A stretch of DNA of 64,000 bases from Holacanthus passer (taxonomy: Eukaryota > Chordata > Actinopteri > Pomacanthidae), in contig JAFREQ010000021.1 in the NCBI GenBank assembly GCA_025331565.1, forward strand, positions 3,541,001 to 3,605,000, given 5' to 3'. A program made the translations under genes and the position numbers. Positions 24,001 through 32,947 of this stretch are shown piece by piece (the stretch's first letter is position 1; each line of letters opens with the position of its first letter). The notes under the pieces were generated by a model, which was not told where the DNA came from, did not search any database, and was given only the letters and a program-made list of their open reading frames with translations.

Positions 24001-24091
24001 ATTGGTTACGGCGTCCGAGCGAAACGTCGGTTAATTGGCTGCCTTTTCTGTCAATTAGCTCTGCCCCTGTCCGATTCTACATTTTCATTGG
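24001..24091 (-). promoter_or_regulatory. Candidate ppm1b promoter with three CCAAT boxes
   Basis: CCAAT is read on the minus strand at 24001-24005, 24034-24038 and 24087-24091, spaced 33 and 53 bases apart in a locally CpG-containing stretch. NF-Y binds such arrays in TATA-less housekeeping promoters (family knowledge). No convincing TATA box was seen. Confidence 0.5.
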
Positions 24092-26437
24092 TCTATTAGC
24101 GAGGTTCTGTGACGCGTTGGCGCTGTAGGAATACGCTCGTAATTAGTTTTAGCGTACGCCGGAGTTTGTCTGGATAGACGGAGTCAGTCTTGAAATTTAG
24201 ACGTTCAACTTTACGGCAAGAATCGATTGACCTAAACGTGGTAGCAAAGACTGGAAGTATATTAAAAATAATAGAGTTGAAATATTTTGTTATTCTCATC
24301 CTCTATATGGTTGAAAGTTACACACACACCAGCACGAGTGTCCCGGAGTTAATAACAAGCGCAACCGAATTCAAGCGCAGCATTGAATGGGTTCCAGTGA
24401 GAAAACAGAAGTAAATGTTCAGTTTCATTATAGTTCACTACAAATCATGCTATTTTAAATATTTACATATGGCTATTTATTTTCACTCAAATTTTGTGCA
24501 GTTGCACATTTAAAAAACTAAATCAAACATGAAAAAAATCTCATGATGTCAAGGCCCAACACATGTTCATCAATAAACTAAATTTAATAATCTATTCTCA
24601 AGCAAATTTAAATCAGTCTTTAGGATTTCAGTTAGGCTGACTGTGCAGCTTTGCTTTGGCTTTACACTCATGTGATAATTTGCCGCCTTGTTCAGGAGTG
24701 GCAGTTCATTCTGTAGGCCTACATGTGATTGTATCCCCTCTTAAGTTTAATTCATGACACCTTATGTTTTTAATCAGGCCAACCTGAAAACTTTACACCT
24801 GTTATTTAAACCATAACAACACACCTTGTTTTCTGAGGGAAAGACCTGAAACAGCCACAGTAAAAATCACGTTCTCACACATAACCCCACAAAAATGTCT
24901 CCTTTGTTGTGTAATATTTTCACCTCTTATCTGCTTTTCAACACGCAGCTACACCTTGTCTGGGACAAACTGCAACACTTGAACATTGACCCCTGGATTA
25001 TTGTATGACACATGTTCTTTTTCTGCACACGTCCAAAGAAATTACACTGTTATCTCCTCAGTGATTGTACCTCTAGGTATGTCATAGGGGATGGTAATTA
25101 GTACTCCCACACTCTTCTCTACTAACCTTTTTAAAGAGGAAAACACAGAATCTAGTTTGGTGGTACAGTTAAAGCCAAGCCCAATCCAGTCACAACACAC
25201 ATCTACAATAAATGCAAGCTGACACTGTACCCAAGGTTTGATTACCAAGAAGTACGGTGAGGAACTTCCCTCAGGGACACAAGAGCCAACAAGTAATATT
25301 TCAGCACAGAAAACTACACATTCTGAACAGAGAATGAGAGGATCATTGGGGTTAATAAGAGCTCATTTTTGCCCCAGGGGCCACCTAACAGGTTAATCTA
25401 GTACCTGCGAGAGACTGAACAAAGTTCAATTTGAAACCAGAGTCATTCATAAATGCAATACACTTGATATGATACAGCTGTCTGTCTGTTCTGGAGGAGA
25501 AATAGGAAGCAATAAGGAAGTTTTTCATTGAAATGAAAGATGTCAAATAGCAAAATGGGTCTGGTGGTACCCACATGACATGATTAGTACATGTTTTACA
25601 TAAGCTTTTCCTGGTCTCATAGTGAGCGATGTGAGTCTCATTTGGAACAAAAATATGCGTTTCTCATTTTCAGAGAGTCTAATCGCTGATTTATTTATTT
25701 TTTTAGATGTTTATTAGGCACTAGGAGAGAGAGAGATGAGGAATGATATGCAACAGAAAATGTCCTGGACTGGACTCAGACCAGGGACATTGCTGTTCAT
25801 GATGATGGCTCAAAACCTCCAAATTATCAGGGCATCTCTTCTTAAGGCCTCAGTATGATTCAAACAGGTCAGATCATCCAACAGCATCTGAGAGCCCCTC
25901 TCCAAAGTCAGATTAGAGTTCAGAAGTGGGAGGAGATATTTCAGGAGTCACTGGATATGAAAGTCTCTTTCATTTTCTCCATAGGTAACATTACATGACA
26001 CAAAGTTGGAGTTCTTCCGTGGCTCAGATGGGCGCAAAACTCTCTGATTCAACCATCAGTACAAAACATGACCAGCTAGAAAAGATTGCTCTTTGATGAA
26101 AAGTTAGAGGATACAAGCATGTGTACATTAAAGTGTAATGTGAAAAGTGAACTACAATTCTCTGCAGTAAAAGGGCTTCTTTAAAAATCTGTCAAAAGAT
26201 TACACACTTGAAAATGCTGACAATATAAAGACATAGATTTTTGAGAAGCCTGGACAAATTCCTGCACTACCAGAGTCTAAATAAAGATGATATTTTAGTC
26301 ATCTTAATAAGAACATGCAAAGAAGTAAAATGTCGGCTGAAGTGAATAAAACCAGGGTTGGGAGATTAAAGCATAAACATGAGTATAAGTGTGTATAAGG
26401 ATGTTTAGTTAGATGGTGGATCAGTGGATCCGTGTTT

Positions 26438-26463
26438 TGTGTGTGTGTGTGTGTGTGTGTGTG
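26438..26463. repeat. (GT)n microsatellite
   Basis: An uninterrupted GT tract. A shorter GT tract follows at about 26622-26640. Confidence 0.9.
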
Positions 26464-26823
26464 AGGGGAAAGCAGGGCTTATCTGTTGTCATTTTGTGTT
26501 TCTCCCTCAGGATTAGACTTGTGTCTTATTAATGAAAAACTCATCAGATATCAGAACAGTTCCCCAAGGAACCAACCAGGGTTATGAGACACAGGTCAGA
26601 TTAAGACCCTGTTGAAATATTGTGTGTGTGTGTGTGTGTGAGCATGTTGCAGGCAGATAGAGAGTGTGAGTGAGCAGAAGAGAGATGGCAGAGTGGTATT
26701 TAATTTTCCAAGACGGGGGATTATCACTGGCAGAATTTGATCATTCTGGTCTGATAAGGATGTTCAATCACAGATTATCCCAAATATTAAACTCTCTGTC
26801 TTTTGTCCCCTTTCCCCTCAATC

Positions 26824-26825
<2 letters not shown>

Positions 26826-26856
<31 letters not shown>
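26826..26856. repeat. (CA)n microsatellite
   Basis: About fifteen uninterrupted CA units, read directly. Confidence 0.95.
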
Positions 26857-26857
<1 letters not shown>

Positions 26858-27329
26858 CTCACTCCAACTGCCGAGCTTCTCATTGAGCAAAGTGGCCCGC
26901 TGAGCCTACTGTCAGGGTGGTGGTTGTGATTGTTCAGCCACCTGGTCACCTCAGGGGATGGGTGAGGATGGGGGAGATGGTGGAGAGGGAAGAGAATGAG
27001 GAGGAGTTGTGGGGTGGGGTGAGGGGGGGTCTCTGGTGGGGTGATGTTAGGCTTTAGCGTCTTATGGAAGCAGCTGAGGAGAGTAAATTAAAAAACTGTT
27101 ACATCTAATCCGGAGCACCAAGAACTAAGTGGCACACACTCCAAAATCTGATCCCTCGTGTTTACATGGATCTGGATGAGCTTAAGCACACACACACACA
27201 CACACTCACAGACAGCAAGAACACATGCACACATTCCCTCAAATGATATGCACACATGCACTAACATGCATACATGCACACATATTCCCTGCTGTTAAAT
27301 ACTCTGTGATTGTGTCCCAGGCCGGATAG

Positions 27330-27352
27330 AGGGAGGGAGGGAGGGAGGGAGG
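27330..27352. repeat. (GGGA)n tract
   Basis: Five GGGA-type units in a purine-only run that could form G-quadruplex or H-DNA structures. Confidence 0.8.
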
Positions 27353-27872
27353 TACAAGGCCCTGATCTGCACTCTCATTTTCAGCCTGGAGGATCTGCAC
27401 CCGGGACATCTGGGTCACATCATTACAGCAATCTTCTGCTTGTTCATTCCCAGCTTTAAAGGGCTTAGAGTGACAGACCTGGACACAAACACTCACACAA
27501 ATCACACACACACACACAAGGATACAGATATATGTACAATACAACAAGTAAGAGTCGAGAACATGTCTGAAAAAGATTGACGGTTGATGCTTCGGGTCTT
27601 TGGTAACACAGATGTTGAGATATTGAGGAAACTGAGCAGGATGCACAGGCTGTTGAAAGAAGGTGTGTGTAAAAGACAAAGTAAATAAAAAAATCACAGC
27701 TGGATTTAACAGGTCAATAAAAAGTTTTGTGAATATTTTTGGTTATAATAATGACCAAAGGTGAACTAGGGGCACTCTCACTCGACATTTTCTTGAGGAA
27801 AATAAAAGCACCTCCACAGAAAAAACATGTTTAGAGCTACAGAAGCTGTGGACTCTGTCTGGTGCAGTTACA

Positions 27873-27939
27873 CCGCCCCCTAGTGCTGAAAAAGTGGCTT
27901 CACAACGGAGTAACAACTGCCAATCGACAGGGGGCGCTG
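27873..27939. promoter_or_regulatory. Pair of CTCF-like motifs in opposite orientation
   Basis: The plus-strand sequence at 27873-27888 reads, on the minus strand, CAGCACTAGGGGGCGG. At 27925-27939 the plus strand reads CGACAGGGGGCGCTG. Both resemble the CTCF core (CCASYAGRKGGC-like). They are 37 bases apart and point in opposite directions. Binding is inferred only. Confidence 0.45.
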
Positions 27940-27980
27940 CGAAACGACTTACCAGAGAGAAGAGGCACTACTGTCTTTAT

Positions 27981-28002
27981 TATTGTTGTTGTTGTTGTTG
28001 TT
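27981..28002. repeat. (GTT)n microsatellite
   Basis: Six to seven GTT/TTG units next to the CTCF-like pair. Confidence 0.9.
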
Positions 28003-28139
28003 AGAACATACTGAAAGAATGTCTCCAGAGATACAAGAAAAGAAAGAAGCATTTTTTGTTCAACCAGTTTTTTTTTAAGATGTCAAAGTTGCTTTTGCAG
28101 CAAGTTATTTTCTTCCTTATCTTGACTTCCATTCTATTT

Positions 28140-28290
28140 CATTCTTTTAATTAAATTCAAAATACTTTATTTGTCTCTCAAGGGGGCAATTCAAGGCCAA
28201 CAAACAGAAGTGCACGTAGACAATTCACTTATACACATAAGAAACAATCTGGTTAAAAATGATAGATAGCGAGATATAACAGGGGATTAA
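28140..28290 (-). repeat. Retroposon-type 3' tail, minus orientation
   Basis: Reverse-complemented, it reads 'cttgaattgcccccttgag' followed by 'aaataaagta' and a T/A-rich end. This is like the plus-oriented tail at 47585-47660. The shape (GGGG-flanked poly(A)-like signal, then a short tandem tail) is typical of fish LINE/SINE 3' ends. Confidence 0.5.
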
Positions 28291-28366
28291 AAGCTGTAGC
28301 CAGTCCACAAACACCGCAAAGGAATATACTGTATAATGTCAAAATAGAATATGTGCATTTTTGATG

Positions 28367-28697
28367 TTGGATACTGTTTTCTTTGAATTACACTTTTTTA
28401 CATTGTGTTTCTGTTTATTCTTGTCTTAATGCCTCGTTATATCTTATGAGAAGCACTTTGAATCCTAATTGTACTGAGACAACATTTTTGACCATCTCTC
28501 AAACCAAATGTCATTCTACATTGGATTGTTGGATTAGTGCACCAACATTAATCCAAAATGTGTTTAATGCATGCAATGAAGATGTCATCATCATGCTTTA
28601 CTGGATATATTTGATGTCCTATGCCATCGATCACTCACCTGCTAACAGGAACCAAAGAGCTGCTGTGTTTATTTCTGGTGTTAGAGCTGTACCTTAA
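28367..28697. repeat. Direct repeat, copy 1
   Basis: Matches 28718-29443 in ordered blocks: 'gttggatactgttttctttg', 'caacattaatccaaaatg', 'tgcaatgaagatgtc', and 'tttatttctggtgttagagc'. Non-coding in both copies. Confidence 0.6.
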
Positions 28698-28717
28698 TAC
28701 ACCAATACGCCTTTTGC

Positions 28718-29443
28718 TGTTGGATATTGTAGTCTATGTAATTCACCTTTTTATATTGCCTTAATGCCCTTTTGTATCTTATGTGAGGCACTTGGAATCA
28801 AGCAAACAAATAAACCTGTCTTATCTCATGTTACTGTTATAATTGTCCTGAGACCACATTTTTGTCCACCTCTTAAAACAAAGCTTGTATTTCAATAACC
28901 CTTTAATAATTCTGCTATTTGTTTCCCGTCATTATGCTGCATTATTCTTCATACTGGACTTTTTACATTTGCTGCTGTATTTGAAATGTCACTTTGTCTC
29001 ACTATGTCACTTTAGATTTCCACTTTCCACTTTCTACTAGTTGTATATACTTTTTTGTATATACTAAAAAATATTTATGTACTTTATACTTTTATCTATT
29101 TGTACTCTTGTGCTTCTTCTCTTGTGCTGCTGCAACACCCAAACTCCTACTCTGGGAGATCAATGAAGAATTATCTTCAGTCAGTGCATCAACATTAATG
29201 CAAAAATAGTTTGTATGCAATGAAAGAAAGATGTCCTTCAATAAATTCACATTAACTTTTCCTGGATATATTTCATGCAAATATACCATAAAAACTTCTC
29301 TTGCCTCACATTTTAGTTTCACCATATGCCAGCTTACTTTTATATTGAGTGCCTGTTTGGGAATTTAACATTACAGCACCTGTTGAACCAAGAATCCAGT
29401 GTGTTTATATCTGGCACTGATGTGTATTTAGAGCTGTGCCTTG
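28718..29443. repeat. Direct repeat, copy 2, with LINE-like insertion
   Basis: This carries the same blocks as copy 1 but is interrupted at about 28920-29180. The interruption includes 'gctgctgcaacacccaaact' and 'gggagatcaatgaagaatta', which resembles the 3' end of a fish LINE. Confidence 0.55.
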
Positions 29444-29528
29444 CTCCCAAGGTGGGGGATTACTGTCATTACTGCGCAGGACAGGAAGTCCGGGGTTTAC
29501 CTGCAGCCTCCAGGTGAGTGTTGAGTTT

Positions 29529-29533
29529 AAAAA
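29529..29533 (-). terminator. Pol III terminator for tRNA-Ile
   Basis: A run of five T on the minus strand (AAAAA on the plus strand) begins three bases after the mature tRNA 3' end. Confidence 0.8.
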
Positions 29534-29536
29534 CTT

Positions 29537-29630
29537 TGCTCCAGGTGAGGCTCGAACTCACAACCTCGGCATCGCTCCGCTGTTTACTGTCATATAAGTA
29601 CCGCGCGCTAACCGATTGCGCCACTGGAGC
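29537..29630 (-). tRNA. tRNA-Ile (anticodon UAU), with a 20-nt intron
   Basis: On the minus strand the 5' exon is 29630-29593, the intron 29592-29573 and the 3' exon 29572-29537. The acceptor stem GCTCCAG pairs with CTGGAGC and has an A discriminator. The anticodon stem CGGTA pairs with TGCCG and the loop is CTTATAA with anticodon UAU at 29596-29594. The intron sits after position 37. The T arm GTGAG/TTCGAGC/CTCAC carries the B box, and the A box is in TGGCGCAATCGG. Vertebrate tRNA-Ile(UAU) genes are known to carry introns and have nearly this sequence. A T5 terminator follows. It decodes AUA. It looks fully functional. Confidence 0.97.
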
Positions 29631-30427
29631 TTCGGCTTAACGCGGACAGGAAGTGGGTTTAAGAGACAAAGAGGCACCTGAGACGCGCAAACGTGTCATT
29701 TTGTCTCATTTGTGTTTTAGATGCACGCGCTGTTGAAAATGACGGAGGCTGCATGAAAACTGTCTGATACGTTCACGAGCACAAGAGTCGAACAGCTGAC
29801 AGAGGCGACCACCGTGCTGCGTTCAAGTGCCTCTCATCGAGCTCCGACTTCCAAACACAGCAGGAGTAACGATGACTTGTGTGTGCTCTTAAAAAATACA
29901 CAACGCGAGTCTGAAGATAATTTTCTGTTTTAAGAAGTATTTTAAGAACCACACTAATAACAATTAAACTTACATACCTGATCTTTGGCTGTACAAGTAA
30001 ACAGCACAATGATACGTCAATAATTTTTTTTAAATGAATGTTTTTATGTTTATGTTATTATATGCTTATTTAGACGTGTCTGCTGTTTAAAATGTATTAA
30101 CATCATCCTCACCTGCTGCAAAGTAAAGTATAGTATACTATATACAAAGTACTATGTTCACATCACTAATGATACATAACATAGTTTAGCTGTAAAACCA
30201 ACAATAGATGAAACATTTATCTGAGTGAAAATATCAATGACAAACCCTACTAATGAATCATATCCTGTCAATCTCATTCTGTGACCTGTCTCTTTATTAC
30301 TTTTGTTATATTCCTTTAATACTCTGTCTGCCAAGGAAACAAAAATATTAACTTAGTGCTTCATAAAATTTGGACTTATTGTTTGAATGTCGTCAGCAGA
30401 ATCCAGGTGCTCTGACTGCAGCAGTAT

Positions 30428-30800
30428 ATACATTATATGGCCAATAGTATGTGGACACGCCTTCATGGTTTGGATTAGGCCCCTTCGTTCCAGCTGAGGA
30501 AAATGAGTGTGCTCTTAAATTTGTAGCAACAGATTAGGGAAGATCCTCTCCTGTTTCGACGTTCACCAAAGCTCCTGTGCACAGAGGCAGCTCCTAAACA
30601 AAAAGTTTTCTAAGGTTCTGAGACCTCTACCCCATCCAACACCTGTGACATAACCTGGAGCACTGACTGCATGCCTGACCTCACTATTGGTCCTGTGGCT
30701 GAACCCCTGCAGCCGGGTTCCCTAAATCTTGTGAATCACAGCATATTAAAGACTGTGGTTTTGGAGTGACATGTTCAACAATCACAAATGGGTGTGATGT
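30428..30800 (+). mobile_element. Tc1/mariner remnant ('tatggccaa.agtatgtggac' family)
   Basis: It begins 'tatatggccaatagtatgtg', a variant of a common fish terminal repeat. It continues with transposase-derived blocks: 'gaagatcctctcctgtttcg', 'ctaccccatccaacacctgt', 'gcctgacctcactattgg' and 'tttggagtgacatgttcaac'. Frames are broken and the right terminal repeat is lost. Confidence 0.7.
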
Positions 30801-31389
30801 TTAGGTCAAATGTCAGCTGTTACAGATGACATGATGAACATGTTAAACCTGATGAGGCATTTTCTTTCTAATCCCCTGCAGCCCTACATGCCTGAAGGAC
30901 AAATCCAATTACAGCATGTCGGGTTGAGCCTAAATTTTGTCGTTCACGCTCTGTCTCTGTTTTCACCCTCGGTGGGAACGACAGACCTTATAGAAAGTAT
31001 GGTGGAAACAGAAACACCAAGCAGTTGCAGCAGTTGAGTGTAAAGCTGCGATTGAGGGTAAGCAGGAAAAGGAAAAACTCTTCTCTCTCTCTCTCACACA
31101 CACACAGTGAAGTACCTTGAGGCTGGCTGTAAGCGTCCAAGAACATGATTTATGTTCTGAGAGCACTCCTCATTCCTCATGACTGTGTCAAACTGCCATA
31201 TTTTGTGAGGGTATTTTACAGCATCCGCACACAGGCCACAGTGTGTATCATCTATTACACTCCCCCTCAAGAGCAAACACAAAGAGAGACAGAGAGACAG
31301 AGTAGGTGTCTGGGAGACAGGGCACGCTGTCAGAATATAACACCACAAAATGACTCACTGAGACTGGACACCATAATCTGGCTTTGTGT

Positions 31390-32775
31390 TGTTGTTGTTG
31401 TTTTTTTTTTTATTATTCTCAGCATATTCATAATTCAACACGACATACAGGAAACACTAACATAAACATTCTGAATGAAAGAGAAGAAATCATGTGACCC
31501 GATTGGTCAGCGGAGGCTCTCACCTCAAAGACATGCGGTGGCGATGCCAGTTTTAAAACTCATAATCAAACAGGCCGGATGGGTTCACCGGGCAGCTTTT
31601 TGAGGCAACACCCTCTGGCAACATTGTCATGCAGCAGGGATCGAGAGAGATCTGAAAACAGGATAAACTTGACCGTTTGGTTTTAAAGATTAAATGCAAT
31701 GAAGAAAATACATGTTAGCAAGTCACTGCTGGCAATGTTGCTCGTCTTTTTGCCTCAAAATGTTGCAGGTGCATCACAGCCTGGAGGAAAACATGACAGA
31801 TTCATGCCCTTTTCTGCTGCAAAGGAAGTGCTTTAGTACCCATGTTAGGGCTAGGTAGGTACAGTCGGCCATAGAAATAGGATGAGATTTACAGTGCTGT
31901 AATGAGATATACAATATATTATACACTTGTTCATGAAGGAGGCGTATGCTGTTTGATGTAAGCTGGCTCTCTATTTATTTGCCTTGTTATATTTTCCTGC
32001 AGATTCGTCATGAATAACTGGCAGCTTTTTGGGTAGAGTTACACATGGTTTGTATAATAATGCCTCCAGGTTATCATTCTTCAGCACAGGCTCCAGCTCA
32101 TCGACTTAAACTTCAAGAAGTGAAAAACTGTAGGTAGGACACAATTTAAAGCAGCCGTTTCTTAAAAAAGGCTGCTGGTTCAGTCTTTGTATAGTGCATT
32201 TTCTTTTTAACGTCAGCGTTGGGACATTTGCCTCTTCTCCAATGTTAAAAGAACCTCAGTCGCCACCCAATCCCACCCCCCTCCCTTTCCCATCCAGCCC
32301 CATGCCCCCACCCAAGCCCCTTCCCAAAATAACTTTGTACAAACTGATAAAACTGCACAACAATTCACCATCAACACAAAGGTCACACACAAAGTTCCAT
32401 CGTTATGTCCATCCATAAAAAAACCAAGAACAGCACATGTCAGCATCCCCTTGTTCTCTCTCTCTCACACACACACACACGCATACGCACACTCTGCCAC
32501 ACACTCACATGCACCCAAATACAGTATGTACACATACAAACACATTCCCGGGGGATTAAAGACAGGCAGCAGTTGCAGTCAGATCAGGTGTTTGTTTCTA
32601 TTGCATCACATCCTTCTGTTGCCAACAGTTAGATAGCTTGTTTACGTGTCGTCAAGGATTATAACGGTATTTTAAGGATTAAAAGCAAAGGAGGGTTTGA
32701 GGATTTAATGAGAGAACAGGAGGTGAGAATTTGTTAGTGTATATGCAGTAGGGGTGTGGAGGTCAGAGGGTCCGA
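31390..32775 (-). other. mta3: mta3 3'UTR (extent inferred)
   Basis: This stretch follows the mta3 TGA. Minus-strand AATAAA hexamers are at 31974-31979 and 31409-31414, giving possible ends near 31955 or 31390. The proximal half is C-rich and CA-rich on the plus strand (32265-32315, 32460-32480). No exon was recognised in it. Confidence 0.5.
31974..31979 (-). terminator. Candidate mta3 poly(A) signal
   Basis: AATAAA on the minus strand, 800 bases after the stop. A second hexamer at 31409-31414 is an alternative. Confidence 0.4.
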
Positions 32776-32947
32776 TCAGTCGTGGATGACGATGGGGCCT
32801 CGCATCCTCAGGCTGGGGTGGGGGTGCGGAGGGGCGAGGACGAGCCCCTGCGGCGGGCCCTGAGAGACCCGGCGCAGGGTGATCTGCTCGCAGGGCTGCC
32901 GGCAGGCGTGCCTCAGCTGGGAGCGGGACAGCAGCCGTCTGGCCCTC
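32776..32947 (-). CDS. mta3: mta3 coding exon 19 (last)
   Basis: Acceptor 'cgtccag', entry phase 2, 57 codons including TGA. It reads [18 protein letters not shown] and then a Pro/His-rich segment ending GPIVIHD. This aligns with the MTA1 end, where KRAARRPYKPIALR precedes PIVIED. The second RBBP-binding motif is therefore degenerate here (RHACRQP instead of RAARRP), while the extreme C-terminus is retained. Confidence 0.9.

Larger units (their letters stand above)
24100..31389. other. Intergenic region between ppm1b and mta3
   Basis: No convincing protein gene. It holds CA/GT microsatellites, a G-rich GGGA tract (27330-27352), a CTCF-like motif pair (27873-27939), LINE- or SINE-type tails, a direct repeat (28367-29443), a tRNA-Ile gene (29537-29630) and a Tc1/mariner remnant (30428-30800). 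The stretch 24.4-26.4 kb shows nothing that I can name. A splice-flanked minus frame near 27377-27480 is discussed in the findings. Confidence 0.55.

Noticed and set aside
27584..27640. Resemblance of a VTKDP peptide to the HAAO C-terminus (a human neighbour of MTA3)
   Set aside because: The match is five residues only. Flanking residues do not align and no other HAAO exon is visible.
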